A DNA stretch of 64,000 nt from an uncultured Spartobacteria bacterium (GTDB lineage: Bacteria; Verrucomicrobiota; Verrucomicrobiia; Chthoniobacterales; Chthoniobacteraceae), in the NCBI GenBank assembly GCA_903933715.1, contig CAIZLD010000045.1, forward strand, positions 1 through 64,000, in the 5' to 3' direction. This document shows, in pieces, positions 18,649 to 27,684 of the stretch (position 1 is the stretch's first letter; every line of letters starts with the position of its first letter). Under the pieces are notes generated by a model. That model saw nothing but the letters and a program-made list of their open reading frames with translations, was not told the DNA's origin and searched no databases. A program made the translations under genes and the position numbers.

Positions 18649-21108
18649 CTAGTTATCCTCGGTCCTCAAGCTGGCTTTGGGAGGCACAAAGCATTTGAGC
18701 GGGCCAGCCGGTTCGCCCCGGGCGGCGGGCGGGTCGAGCGTGGCGTCCAGGTCGGGCGGGAAGTTGGTTTTTTCCAGCGCTTTTTCGGTCGCCCGGATCG
18801 CTTCGACCGGCCCTTGGGTGACGGTGGGCCGGATAATGACGATCAACTCGGTGCGCTTCAGGTTTCTCTTGGTGCTGCCAAAGAGCGGCCCGATGATCGG
18901 GATGCGGTGCAAGACCGGGATGCCGGATTTCGTGTTCTGCTTTTGCTCGCTCACCAGCCCGCCGAGGATGACGGTGGCTTCGTTGGCGACCGAGACAGTG
19001 GTGTCGATGGAGCGGGTGGTGACGTTCGGGGCGGAGATGCCGCTGATCAGCGTGGAGCCGGAGATGGCGTTGGCTTCCTGGGTGATTTGCAAGGTCACTT
19101 CGCGATCCGAGTTGATGAGCGGCAGAACGGATAATTTCAGGGCGACGTCGATGTAGTCGATGTTTGATTGAAGCACCTGGGTGCTGCCGATGCCGTAGCC
19201 GAGGCTGCTGTTGATTTGTCCGGGCACCGGGACCGATTCCCCGGACGAAATGATCGCCCGCCGATTGTTGCTGGTGAAAACCATGGGACGCGAGGTGACG
19301 CGGAAGCGCCCGGTCGATTCCAGAGCATTGATGATGATGTCAAAAGAATTGGTGACGCCGACCAAGGCGGTGACGCCGCTGCTGGTTGCCGTGGCGGAAA
19401 TAATATTTGCCAGGCTGCCCCCGGCGTTGCGGGCAAGGCCGGGAACGGCCGAGGTGAGCCCCAACCCGGTAGTTCCACCCGTAAGCGATCCGCTGTGGAG
19501 GAGGTAATCGATGCCAAATTCTTCATTCGCATCGAGCGTCAGTTCCCCAATCACGGCGGTCAGCATGACCTGCGGGGAGCGGACGTCGATTTGATCGAGC
19601 AGCTTGAACACCTTGCGTTTCATCTCGTCGGTGCCGACGACGATGATGGCGTTGATCCGGTTGTCAGCGATGATTTTGGTGTTCCGGATGATCCGGCCTT
19701 CCGGCGCGATGTCGGCTTGCACGTTTTCCCGGCCCGCGCCAAAAGCGCCGGGATTAATCCCGCTGCTTGTTCCCCCTCTGGAAGAACTCCTGCCGCCGGT
19801 CCGCATGGTGTCGTAGCCGCCCAGGTTAACGCCGGTGTTGCTCAACGGGTTGGCGGCTCCGGTGGTTTCTTTGGTTTCGAGTTTTTCGACTTTAACCCCC
19901 GGCTCCGCAACCGACCCGGCGACGATGTCGAGCACGTCGCTGGCCAGGACAAACCGCAGGGGACGCGTGGAAGGGACGCCCAGCGGTTGCCCGGAATCGA
20001 GTTCCGCAATGAGGGTGCGCAGAAACGGCAAATTCGCCGGACGGGTGATGACGTGGACGCGGTTGGTGCGGGTGTCGGCTTCGATTTTGATTTTGCCGAC
20101 AATCAGCGAATCTTCCGAAAGGGTGACGGGGCCGGTAACGCCTGCGTTTTCCGGGGCTGCACCGCCGGGGCGACCCGCTCCGGCAGCAGGGGTGCCGGTG
20201 GAACCGGGCGTTTTCTCAAACATTTTGGTCAATTTCTCCACCACCTCTTTGGCATCGGCCCGCTGGAGGGTGAAAAATTCGCTGACCACTTCAGCCGGCC
20301 GGACGTCGAGTTTGGCGACGATCTGGATCAGGTTGCGGATGACATCCGAGTTTTCCGTAACCAAAACGGCCTGCGACTTGGGCAGGGCGACGATGTTGGT
20401 CACATTGGGGGTCGGGGCGATGATCTGGTCGAGGGCCGTTTTGACTTCCGCCGGATCGGCGTTCTCCAGTTTGAAAAGATAGCTGACCACCTGGTTGCTC
20501 TCCGGGAGTTGTTCCGGCTCGGAAAGAATCGGGATGCTGAACTGGCGGACATTTTTGTTCTGATTGATCACTTTAACGATATCGCCGGGGCCGGGAATGA
20601 GGATAAAGCCGTTGAGCGCAAAGACGGTTTCGAGGATGCGGATCGCTTCGAGCCGGGTGACCGGCTTGAGAACCCGCACCTGGACATTGCCGCTGACGGT
20701 GGTGTCGTAGAGCGCCTTTTTGCCGGTCAGTTTTTCGTAAAATTCGAGGACTTGCCGGATATCGGTGTTGGGAAAGTCGATATTGGGGATCATCTCGTTC
20801 TCCCCCATGGCCGGGAGGGAGCGGGCCGGTTGCGGGACGGGGGTGCCCCCAAAAGGGGTGCCCAGGGGCTGAGGGGGCTGGGGCTGCGGGTCGGGCTGCA
20901 ACGTTGGCTGCGGCGTGGCGGAGGGGGAGGCAGCCAAGGCGGCGCCGGGCAAACGGGCCGGGCGGGCCGGGTCGGAAGAAGACGGTACGCGAGCAGAGAC
21001 GGGGGTGATTTCCTGAGCCGTCAGGAAAACGGGGAGGGCCATCATGGCGGCCAGCAAGACAAAGCGGGTTGGCAGATGCACGAGCCTATTTAGAGGCGCT
21101 CCCCGCAT
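18649..21108 (-). CDS. gspD: Type II secretion outer-membrane secretin GspD
   Basis: An 819-residue secretin that forms the outer-membrane gate. The chosen ATG at 21108 gives a signal peptide (RFVLLAAMMALPVFLTAQE); the open frame continues upstream but there overlaps the divergent pseudopilin promoter. A Pro-rich linker leads to N0 (NIDFPNTDIRQVLEFYEKLTG). N1-N3 repeats follow (FKLENADPAEVKTALDQII and TLQRADAKEVVEKL). One N3 loop carries a Gly-rich insert (about residues 300-325). The secretin domain ends with VPVLHRIPIIGPLFGS-like IPVLHRIPIIGPLFGS and ELIVIIRPTV. No pilotin is seen nearby. Confidence 0.95.
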   Translation of the reverse strand: MRGAPLNRLVHLPTRFVLLAAMMALPVFLTAQEITPVSARVPSSSDPARPARLPGAALAASPSATPQPTLQPDPQPQPPQPLGTPFGGTPVPQPARSLPAMGENEMIPNIDFPNTDIRQVLEFYEKLTGKKALYDTTVSGNVQVRVLKPVTRLEAIRILETVFALNGFILIPGPGDIVKVINQNKNVRQFSIPILSEPEQLPESNQVVSYLFKLENADPAEVKTALDQIIAPTPNVTNIVALPKSQAVLVTENSDVIRNLIQIVAKLDVRPAEVVSEFFTLQRADAKEVVEKLTKMFEKTPGSTGTPAAGAGRPGGAAPENAGVTGPVTLSEDSLIVGKIKIEADTRTNRVHVITRPANLPFLRTLIAELDSGQPLGVPSTRPLRFVLASDVLDIVAGSVAEPGVKVEKLETKETTGAANPLSNTGVNLGGYDTMRTGGRSSSRGGTSSGINPGAFGAGRENVQADIAPEGRIIRNTKIIADNRINAIIVVGTDEMKRKVFKLLDQIDVRSPQVMLTAVIGELTLDANEEFGIDYLLHSGSLTGGTTGLGLTSAVPGLARNAGGSLANIISATATSSGVTALVGVTNSFDIIINALESTGRFRVTSRPMVFTSNNRRAIISSGESVPVPGQINSSLGYGIGSTQVLQSNIDYIDVALKLSVLPLINSDREVTLQITQEANAISGSTLISGISAPNVTTRSIDTTVSVANEATVILGGLVSEQKQNTKSGIPVLHRIPIIGPLFGSTKRNLKRTELIVIIRPTVTQGPVEAIRATEKALEKTNFPPDLDATLDPPAARGEPAGPLKCFVPPKASLRTEDN

Positions 21109-21222
21109 CTGTAAAGGGGCGGTTTTAAAATCTTCTCGGAATTTCCAGCCGGGGAAAACCTTTCCGAAACCCAAATCGCTATTGCACCGGGCCGGTTTGT
21201 GGTAGCGTGTTCCTCTCTTTGC

Positions 21223-21714
21223 ATGCCGCATTCGACCGCTCATTCCCAATCCGGGTTCACTCTGCTGGAGGTCAGCCTCTCGGTCTTGATTGCCGTGCTG
21301 ATCCTGGCCGTGGCGATTCCGAGCTTAACCGGGGTGATGGGGGGATCGAGGGCCGAAAAGTCGTTCCAGGCGTTTGACCAGGTGGCGCGGGAAGCTCGTC
21401 GGCGCGCCCAGTCTGAGGGGCGTAATTACGTGATTCTCTGGGGCCGCGACCGCCGGGTGTTGATGCGTCCCGAGGAACCGGCCAACCGGGGGGAATCCGA
21501 GGGATTGCTTCAATGGAGAATTGCCCCGAAGGAGAAGCTGGAGCTGCATCTCCCGGCGGCTCTCCAGGGTAAAGGGGCGACTCCCGACGCGATCTGGACT
21601 TTCTGGGCCAACGGGATTTGCGAACCGGCCGAGGTGCGTTACGAAGGGGCAGAGGGAAAATGGTCGGCCACCTACCACCCGTTCACCCCGCAGGCGGAGG
21701 TGCTGTATGAATAG
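21223..21714 (+). CDS. gspH: Type II secretion pseudopilin, GspH-like
   Basis: A 163-residue minor pseudopilin from ATG at 21223 (a GTG at 21199 is possible). A short leader ends in SG, then FTLLEVSLSVLIAVLILAVAIP: a type III prepilin peptidase site with the conserved Glu at +5 and the N-terminal helix. The C-terminal globular domain is β-rich. First gene of four pseudopilins, divergent from gspD. The paralogue letter is inferred from order and size. Confidence 0.8.
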   Translation: MPHSTAHSQSGFTLLEVSLSVLIAVLILAVAIPSLTGVMGGSRAEKSFQAFDQVAREARRRAQSEGRNYVILWGRDRRVLMRPEEPANRGESEGLLQWRIAPKEKLELHLPAALQGKGATPDAIWTFWANGICEPAEVRYEGAEGKWSATYHPFTPQAEVLYE

Positions 21715-22114
21715 GCTCGGGGGAAACCAGCGGAGCGGCGGGTTCCTGCTGCTCGAAACGATGATCGGCGTGATGCTCTTTGCGATTGGCGTGCTGGCGC
21801 TCGCGCAATGCGCCGCCCGGTGCCTGGATATGGAAAGCGCAAAAGCAGCCGATGAACGGGCGCGGATGGCGCTGGCCAACCGGATGGCGGAGGTGGAGGC
21901 CGGGGCAGTTTATTTTGAGACCGGCAAGGAAGAAAAGCTCGACGGGATGTTCAAGGGAATCACGCTCAACCAGACGCGCACGCCGTTGCATTTGGTAGAG
22001 GCCAATAAACTGGAACTCACCGGGCTGTACCAAATTCAACTGGAGGCGTTGTGGGAGGAGCCGTCGGGGACTCAATCCAAAGTGCTGACGTTTTATGTCT
22101 ACCAGCCGCGCTAA
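21707..22114 (+). CDS. gspI: Type II secretion pseudopilin, GspI-like
   Basis: A 135-residue minor pseudopilin. ATG at 21707 overlaps the end of the preceding gene by 8 bases, indicating coupled translation. Prepilin site: SGG followed by FLLLETMIGVMLFAIGVLALAQ with Glu+5, matching GspI, whose motif often deviates from FTL. It is expected to form the pseudopilus tip with H, J and K. Confidence 0.8.
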   Translation: MNRLGGNQRSGGFLLLETMIGVMLFAIGVLALAQCAARCLDMESAKAADERARMALANRMAEVEAGAVYFETGKEEKLDGMFKGITLNQTRTPLHLVEANKLELTGLYQIQLEALWEEPSGTQSKVLTFYVYQPR

Positions 22115-22790
22115 ATCCGGTTTCACGCTTTTGGAGGTGATGCTCGCCGTGCTGGTGCTGGCGCTGGTTTCCCTGGGCGTGTACCGGTTTGTCGAAACGA
22201 CGTTGACGGCGGTGCAGGTCTCCACCGCCAGCGAACGGGAACGGGCATTGACGGCGGCGTTTGCGGAATATTTGCGCGGCCAGATGCTTGCCCTTCCGGC
22301 GGCGCGCGCCGGGGCGTTGACCGGGGAGCCGCATCGGTTCAACAACATCTCAAGCGATGAATTGCGCTGGATCTCCGGGCCGGGGAGCGGACTTTTAACC
22401 CGCCATGCCCGGGGCGAGTGGACGGTGACGATGACGCTCAAGGAACTCAAAAACGGGGAGCAGGAACTGGGGGTGCGCCGCCAGGATGTTGAGGGGAAAC
22501 GGGACGCCACCTGGCTGCCGCTCTTCCAGGGGGTGCGCGGATTGGAGATTCGCTATTACCAGCCGGGCCGCAAGGAGTGGCTGGACAAATGGACCGATGT
22601 GCAGAGCCGCCCCTCGCTGGTGCGAATGAAACTTTGGCGCAACCCGTCTCCCGAAGCTTACGAAATCGTGTTCCCGGTCCCGGTGATGGCCAAAACCGCC
22701 GCGAACCAAGATTACCTCCCCGGCAATCTCTGGAATAACCCGAACGGCCCTCAGATTCGCAAGGCCGCAATCAAACCGGAGGTCAAGTGA
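22095..22790 (+). CDS. gspJ: Type II secretion pseudopilin, GspJ-like
   Basis: A 231-residue pseudopilin whose ATG at 22095 overlaps the previous gene by 20 bases. Prepilin site KSG then FTLLEVMLAVLVLALVSLGVYRF with Glu+5. It is larger than H and I, as usual for J. The β-rich domain ends in a flexible tail (PGNLWNNPNGPQIRK). It overlaps gspK through a GTGA junction. Confidence 0.82.
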   Translation: MSTSRAKSGFTLLEVMLAVLVLALVSLGVYRFVETTLTAVQVSTASERERALTAAFAEYLRGQMLALPAARAGALTGEPHRFNNISSDELRWISGPGSGLLTRHARGEWTVTMTLKELKNGEQELGVRRQDVEGKRDATWLPLFQGVRGLEIRYYQPGRKEWLDKWTDVQSRPSLVRMKLWRNPSPEAYEIVFPVPVMAKTAANQDYLPGNLWNNPNGPQIRKAAIKPEVK

Positions 22791-23689
22791 AACACCGTTC
22801 TTCCCCTACCGGCGGTTCCACGCTGATGCTCGCGCTCTGGGCTCTGGTCCTGCTTTCGGCCATCCTGTTCGCCTGGATCGTGCGGATTAACGAGGGGATC
22901 GACGGGGTCCAACAAGCCAATCGCAGTCTCGAAGCGCGAGCCATGGCCCATTCCGGGCTGGCGGTGGCGATGCACCCCGGCGTTACCAAAACCAGCCCCC
23001 ATCTGAACAACCGCTTTGATCACGGGCGCTCTTATAGGGTGACGATCGAAAGCGAGGGCGGGCGGCTCAATCTCAATTACCTGCTGGCGGGAGGCGATCC
23101 GGCGCGATTGAAGTTTCTCAAAGATTATCTCGCGTTGCGGGGGCTGACGTTTCACGAGCGGGAGGTGTTGGTCGATTGTCTCCTGGACTGGACCGCTCCC
23201 GCAGGCGGCACGCGGCGGCTCAACGGCGTTCCCGAGGGGCCGGATTACCATCCGCCTCACCGTCCATTGCAAAGCGTGGAGGAAATCGCGGAAGTTGCCG
23301 GGAGCGGCCCGCTGACTTCGCTCCCGCGATGGAAAGACGATCTGACGCTGATGAGCCGGGGTCCGCTCGACCTGGAAGGCGTTTCCGCGGAGTTGCTCGG
23401 GCTGGTGCCGGGCATTGGGGCGCAACGGGCGCAGCAATTTGTAAAAACCCGCAAGAAACTGGAAGGAGGGAGACCCGACGGGCGTGCGTTCAAGGATATC
23501 CCCGAAGCGCTCAGCTACCTCGGGATTTCGCAGGAGCAATTCTCACAGCTATCCGGGTTTCTTGGATTTCGCGACCCGGTCCAGCGGATTCGCAGCAAGG
23601 GAGCGGCCGGAGAGAGCGTTCATGAACTGGAGGTGGTGGTTCAAAAAAACGGCGCAACCTCCCAGATCTTGTTGTGGTCTGAGAAGTAG
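22787..23689 (+). CDS. gspK: Type II secretion pseudopilin, GspK-like
   Basis: A 300-residue pseudopilin starting at GTG 22787 inside the stop of gspJ. The N-terminal site GGSTLMLALWALVLLSAILFAWI lacks Glu at +5, which is characteristic of GspK. A large helical domain follows, with two helix-hairpin-helix-like segments (SAELLGLVPGIGAQRAQQF and FKDIPEALSYLGISQEQF), also typical. It should cap the pseudopilus. Genes for GspC, F, G, L and M are not in the window, so the system is split over the genome. Confidence 0.87.
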   Translation: MKHRSSPTGGSTLMLALWALVLLSAILFAWIVRINEGIDGVQQANRSLEARAMAHSGLAVAMHPGVTKTSPHLNNRFDHGRSYRVTIESEGGRLNLNYLLAGGDPARLKFLKDYLALRGLTFHEREVLVDCLLDWTAPAGGTRRLNGVPEGPDYHPPHRPLQSVEEIAEVAGSGPLTSLPRWKDDLTLMSRGPLDLEGVSAELLGLVPGIGAQRAQQFVKTRKKLEGGRPDGRAFKDIPEALSYLGISQEQFSQLSGFLGFRDPVQRIRSKGAAGESVHELEVVVQKNGATSQILLWSEK

Positions 23690-23699
23690 ACGCTATGCC

Positions 23700-23730
23700 T
23701 GATCGCGCCCGGAGGGGTTGCGATCCACCC
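23700..23730. repeat. Repeat family 2, partial copy after gspK
   Basis: GATCGCGCCCGGAGGGGTTGC and on to GATCCACCC matches the outer part of the full family-2 repeats at 28222 and 51265. It starts 11 bases after the gspK stop, in the convergent gap with the peroxiredoxin gene, and forms a short hairpin. Confidence 0.7.
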
Positions 23731-23753
23731 GCGGTTCTCCATTTTCGCAAGCT

Positions 23754-24233
23754 CTACCCAAGCGCGGCCAGCGTCTGCTTGACCGCTTCGAAGTTGGGAA
23801 GGTCGTGTGGCGTCGGGGTCTGCTCGGCATACCGGATCACCCCTTGCTTATCGATCACGAACGCGGCGCGGGCCGAGACGGAACCGAAACCGGCGAGGTC
23901 CGGCAACAGCACCCCATAGGCGGCGGCGGTGGCCTTGTTCAAATCGCTGGCCAGCGAGAAACCGATGCGCTCCTTTTGTGCCCACGCATCCTGAGCAAAC
24001 GGGCTGTCGACGCTGATGCCGATCACTTTGGCCTGGAGCTGTTCAAAAGCGGTTAGGCCGCCCGTTATTTCGCACATTTCCTGGGTGCAAACCCCGGTGA
24101 AGGCGAGCGGGAAGAACAGCAAGACGGTGTTGGTCTTGCCAAAGTTATCGCTCAGTTTGATGTCGGTGATTTCTTCCCCTTTTTTTGATTTCAAGGTGAA
24201 GTCCGGAGCTTGGGTTCCAACGTTAAGTGCCAT
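23754..24233 (-). CDS. Peroxiredoxin (AhpC/TSA, AhpE/PrxQ-like)
   Basis: A 159-residue thiol peroxidase from ATG at 24233 (MALNVGTQAPDFTLKSKKG). The peroxidatic Cys lies in FPLAFTGVCTQEMC, so a second Cys is five residues away; R in the SARAAFVIDK segment supports the site. It reduces H2O2 or organic peroxides in the cytosol. The reducing partner is unknown. It lies 49 bases downstream of the WalJ-like hydrolase on the same strand, possibly co-transcribed. Confidence 0.92.
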   Translation of the reverse strand: MALNVGTQAPDFTLKSKKGEEITDIKLSDNFGKTNTVLLFFPLAFTGVCTQEMCEITGGLTAFEQLQAKVIGISVDSPFAQDAWAQKERIGFSLASDLNKATAAAYGVLLPDLAGFGSVSARAAFVIDKQGVIRYAEQTPTPHDLPNFEAVKQTLAALG

Positions 24234-24282
24234 AGGTTTTTTAGAGTTTGCGTCGTTAAGACACGATCCGTTCCGATTCCGT

Positions 24283-25092
24283 TCAAAGAAACGACTCTTG
24301 TCGAGAACGAATCGCAAAACGGGGGCTGATTTCCTTTTGCGCCGCGCAGTAAATTTCGACGCTCTCGGCGGCTCCGGCGGCAGCCAGGCGCGCGCCTACT
24401 TCCTTCATGGCCAGCTCGGGCGAATTGCAGTCGCGGCTCAAGTGGCACAAAATGGCCCGATTCAACCCGTGATCGAGGAGACCTTCCAACTCGGCGGCGG
24501 CTGCGGCGTTGGAGAGGTGGCCGTGGATTGACATGATCCGCTGCTTCAAGGCCCAGGTGCGATGCGGGTCATTCTGAAGCATTTGGACATCGTGGTTGGT
24601 CTCGATGACCAGTGTGCTGACGCCGCGCACCCGTTCCCGGGCGAGATTGGTGCATTTGCCGAGGTCGGTCAGGTAACCGAGCGATTCGTTGCCGTGGAAA
24701 AAGGTGTAGCCGACCGGATCGACGGCATCGTGCGGAACCGAAAAACTCTGGACCGTGATATCGCCGATTTCAAAACGGTCCCCGGCCCGGAACTGCCGCA
24801 CATTGGGGTGCAGGGCCAGTTCGTGTTTGCGGAGCATCTCGGCGGTGAGGGAGGTGCAGTAGACCGGGATCGGCTCTTTTTTGCAGAGGACGCGTAAGCC
24901 GCCGACGTGATCGGCGTGCTCGTGAGTAACCAGGATGCCGTCAAGGGTGGAGATTTCGACCCCGAGACTCGCCAGGCGCAGAGTGATCTGTTTCGCGCTC
25001 AACCCCCCATCAACCAGGATGCGGGCTTTGCCCGACTCGATGAGGGAGCAATTGCCCAAACTGCCGCTGCCGAGGAGGGTGATCGTGAACAC
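24283..25092 (-). CDS. MBL-fold metallo-hydrolase, WalJ/YycJ-like
   Basis: A metallo-β-lactamase-fold protein of about 269 residues. The family start (FTITLLGSGSLGNCSLIESG) suggests GTG at 25092; ATGs further upstream are possible but would add a non-conserved leader. Metal ligands: THEHADH, a further His in VPHDAVDPVG, D in YLTDLG, and His in SIHGHLSN and CHLSRDCN. Members act as 5'-3' exonucleases or nucleases linked to cell-wall control in Firmicutes; the role here is uncertain. Divergent from etfB. Confidence 0.85.
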   Translation of the reverse strand: MFTITLLGSGSLGNCSLIESGKARILVDGGLSAKQITLRLASLGVEISTLDGILVTHEHADHVGGLRVLCKKEPIPVYCTSLTAEMLRKHELALHPNVRQFRAGDRFEIGDITVQSFSVPHDAVDPVGYTFFHGNESLGYLTDLGKCTNLARERVRGVSTLVIETNHDVQMLQNDPHRTWALKQRIMSIHGHLSNAAAAAELEGLLDHGLNRAILCHLSRDCNSPELAMKEVGARLAAAGAAESVEIYCAAQKEISPRFAIRSRQESFL

Positions 25093-25211
25093 GAGCCGTA
25101 TTAAAAGCCAACCCGCGCGCCGCCGCAAAGGAAAAGACATGTGGAAAATGTCGGCCCGTTTTTCCCCAGTAGACGCCGCCCCCTGATCTGCGTTAAGATG
25201 CCCCACTTTTT

Positions 25212-26021
25212 ATGAGCACAGCCTATCAAATTGTCGTTTGCGGCAGCATTGTCCCTGACCCGCTTCAAACTCTCGAACCCGTGAGCAGCCCCGCCGGCCC
25301 CGCGCTCAAGAACGAGACGATGCTCCCCTCGGTGCTCGATCCCTGGGCCGGACACGCCCTTTTCGAAGCGGCGAACCTTGCCAAGAACAACCCGGGCAGC
25401 AAGGTCTATCTCGTCAGCCTCGCCCCGAAGGCCAAGCTCCAGCAGGTGATGATGACCCTCGCGCAAAAAGTTCCGTTTGAATTGATCGCCCTCGACGGTT
25501 CCGCCAGCGGCTTCACCGATGCATTTGAAACCGCCAATGCCCTTGCTGATGCGATCGAAGCCATTCCCGGCCTCGACAAATCCAAATTGCTCGTTTTTGG
25601 CGGGTGGGAAAGCGCTTCGCGTTGCGCGGGGGTCACGCTCCAGATCATCGGCGAACGGCTCGGCATCACCGACCAATTCCAGGGGGTGGATGAACTCAAA
25701 GTGAATGCGGACGGCTCGCTCGAAATTCTGGAACGCATCGACGGCGGCAAACACCAGGTTTCCACCTGTGCCGGAACTCCCGCGCTTTTGGGATGGGCAA
25801 CCGGCAACCTCCCCGAACCCAAGAACAACCCGCAAGTCGGGATGATGAACATGCGGGCCGTCATGCCGGCGCTGCAAAAAGCCAAGCCGGTCAAGGTCGG
25901 CGCGGAAGGGGTCGCCTTCGCCAGCGTCGCGCTCCCCAATCAGCTTCGTGAAACCCGGATCGTCAAAGACGCCACGCCGGACCAAATTGCCCGCGAAATC
26001 GTCGAGTGGATCGGTAAATAA
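25212..26021 (+). CDS. etfB: Electron transfer flavoprotein beta subunit
   Basis: A 269-residue EtfB (start MSTAYQIVVCGSIVPDPLQT). The ETF α/β domain shows LDPWAGHALFEAANLAK, VYLVSLAPK, and the MNMRAVMPALQKAKP region of the C-terminal arm. With EtfA it carries electrons from flavin dehydrogenases to the respiratory chain. The gene is 14 bases before etfA. No acyl-CoA dehydrogenase or ETF-quinone oxidoreductase is nearby. Confidence 0.9.
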   Translation: MSTAYQIVVCGSIVPDPLQTLEPVSSPAGPALKNETMLPSVLDPWAGHALFEAANLAKNNPGSKVYLVSLAPKAKLQQVMMTLAQKVPFELIALDGSASGFTDAFETANALADAIEAIPGLDKSKLLVFGGWESASRCAGVTLQIIGERLGITDQFQGVDELKVNADGSLEILERIDGGKHQVSTCAGTPALLGWATGNLPEPKNNPQVGMMNMRAVMPALQKAKPVKVGAEGVAFASVALPNQLRETRIVKDATPDQIAREIVEWIGK

Positions 26022-26035
26022 CCTCTTTTTTGTAT

Positions 26036-27067
26036 ATGGAAAATTTACTTCTTCTTGTTCATACCGAAGCCGACGGCGCACTCGCCAAATCCGCTCTGGA
26101 ATCTCTCCAAGCCGTGCAAACGCTTGCTTCCGCGCTGGGCGCCAGCTTCAGCGTTGGTTTGGTCGGCGAAAAAATTCAGGACGCCGCCAACCAGATCGCC
26201 GCGTGTGGAGCGGCCCGCTTGCTTGGCGTTGAAGGGTCCGATTTTGCCCAGCCCCGCTACGGCTCCGATGCCGCGGCGATTGAAGCCATTTGCAAGGCGG
26301 CCCAGGCGACCGTCGTCATCGCGCCCGCCACTTCCCGCTGGAACCGCGTAATGGCCGGGGTCGCCCAACGTCTTAACGGCCGGGTGGACACCCACGTCAC
26401 CGGCCTCGGGGCCGAAAATTGCGCTCCCAGCATTTCCCGCTGGTATTATCGCCAACGCATGGAAGCGACCTTGAGCCGCACCCAGCGTCCGTGGTTCCTG
26501 CTCGTCGATCCGGGCAGCCAGACCGCATGGCAAGGAACGGCAGGCGCCGCTTCCGTGGAGGCAATCGCCGTCACGCTGCCCGATACCGCCAAGCGCACCG
26601 CCATCACCGGCATCCGTCAACCTGCCGCGGACGCCCAGACCATCCGGCCCGACGCCGATCTCCTCTTTGTGACCGGCGCAGGCTGGACCAAGAAACAAGC
26701 CGACGGCCAGACGCACGTACCGGAAGCCGAAAAGAACATTCGTGATTTCCTCAACCTCACGCGCGCCTCGCTCGGGAGCAGTAAATCGCTCGTCGATCTC
26801 GGCGGCGAAGGCCAGGCGGTCCTTTCGTTCCTGACCCACCTGAACCAAATCGGGCAGACCGGCTCGACCCCGCGCCACAATAAAGGGCTTTCCACTTGTT
26901 GCCACGGTGAGGAACCGCACGCGGTCGGCTGGCGATTCATCAAAGAGCGTCGGGCCATCAGCCTCGACGCCAACTGCGGTTGGGCGCGCGGCAAAGCCGA
27001 CGTGGTCTATGTGGCCGACGCCTTTGCCGTCATGTCGAAGGTCAACGAGCTGCTCGCGGCGAAGTAG
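26036..27067 (+). CDS. etfA: Electron transfer flavoprotein alpha subunit (divergent FAD domain)
   Basis: A 343-residue EtfA from ATG at 26036 (MENLLLLVHTEADGALAK). The N-terminal domain is typical (VVIAPATSRWNRVMAGVAQRL). The C-terminal FAD domain is divergent: the GQTG of the usual GQTGK-TV motif is kept, but the next part reads STPRHNKGLSTCCHGEEPHAVG rather than a YI-GISGA segment, and the NKDPEAPIF-like loop is replaced by LDANCGWARGKADVVYVAD. FAD binding is likely but may differ in detail. It forms the heterodimer with EtfB. Confidence 0.87.
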   Translation: MENLLLLVHTEADGALAKSALESLQAVQTLASALGASFSVGLVGEKIQDAANQIAACGAARLLGVEGSDFAQPRYGSDAAAIEAICKAAQATVVIAPATSRWNRVMAGVAQRLNGRVDTHVTGLGAENCAPSISRWYYRQRMEATLSRTQRPWFLLVDPGSQTAWQGTAGAASVEAIAVTLPDTAKRTAITGIRQPAADAQTIRPDADLLFVTGAGWTKKQADGQTHVPEAEKNIRDFLNLTRASLGSSKSLVDLGGEGQAVLSFLTHLNQIGQTGSTPRHNKGLSTCCHGEEPHAVGWRFIKERRAISLDANCGWARGKADVVYVADAFAVMSKVNELLAAK

Positions 27068-27073
27068 AGCGCA

Positions 27074-27108
27074 TTCCGATCGCGCCCGGAGCAAGGCGCG
27101 ATGCACGG
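27074..27108. repeat. Repeat family 2, partial copy after etfA
   Basis: TTCCGATCGCGCCCGGAGCAAG followed by GCGCGATGCACGGA matches the outer arm of family 2, beginning 7 bases after the etfA stop. A small hairpin precedes the true terminator at 27141. Confidence 0.65.
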
Positions 27109-27140
27109 AACCGGATCAGGTCTTTGCAATGCAAAAAGCC

Positions 27141-27185
27141 AAAAAAAGGGCGGAGTCTCCGGTTGGAAACTCCGCCCTTTTGAAT
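27141..27185. terminator. Bidirectional terminator between etfA and the RRM gene
   Basis: GGGCGGAGT pairs with ACTCCGCCC around an 11-base loop, with an A-run on one side and TTTTGAATTTT on the other. It should end both etfBA (plus) and the RNA-binding protein gene (minus), which converge here. Confidence 0.88.
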
Positions 27186-27196
27186 TTTAAAAAGGC

Positions 27197-27529
27197 TTAG
27201 TAACGGCCACGTCCGCCGCCGGAACGACCGCCGCGATCGCCGCCGCCGAAGGAACGGCCACCGCCGCCACCGCCACGGGGACGCTCTTCACGGGGACGAG
27301 CTTCGTTAACCGTCAGGGGACGGCCTTGAAATTCTTTGCCTTCCATGCCTTTGATGGCGGCTTCGCCTTCAGCGGGGCTGCCCATGGTCACGAAAGCGAA
27401 TCCGCGCGAACGGCCGGTTTCACGGTCGGTAACCAAAGCGGCTTCCACCACTTTGCCGAATTGTTCAAATTCACCCTGAAGGTCGTTTTCAGTGGTATCG
27501 AAAGAGAGATTTCCAACGTATAATTTCAT
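27197..27529 (-). CDS. RRM-type RNA-binding protein, Gly-rich tail
   Basis: A 110-residue protein with a single RNA-recognition motif: RNP2 LYVGNL (residues 3-8) and RNP1 RGFAFVTM (about 42-49). A Gly/Arg tail ([17 protein letters not shown]...) follows. The layout matches bacterial Rbp/cold-inducible RNA-binding proteins, which bind single-stranded RNA and are often cold-regulated. The 5' leader (27530-27680) is AT-rich and could be a regulated leader. Stand-alone gene. Confidence 0.95.
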   Translation of the reverse strand: MKLYVGNLSFDTTENDLQGEFEQFGKVVEAALVTDRETGRSRGFAFVTMGSPAEGEAAIKGMEGKEFQGRPLTVNEARPREERPRGGGGGGRSFGGGDRGGRSGGGRGRY

Positions 27530-27684
27530 AATGATTTAAGTTTGATAACGAATGCCTGCTATCAAAGCCGTTCCCGAGAACCGGGTTTCAAATCACCATG
27601 ACAAATGACGATTTTCCGCGCAACGAACCATAACAATCGAATCGTTGTTAAAATAGGACAGTTTGGAAATTAAGCAAGAGAAGT

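Noticed and set aside
19168-21093. Long open frame (641 codons) opposite gspD
   Set aside because: A shadow of gspD codon bias; it lacks a start context and any recognisable domain.
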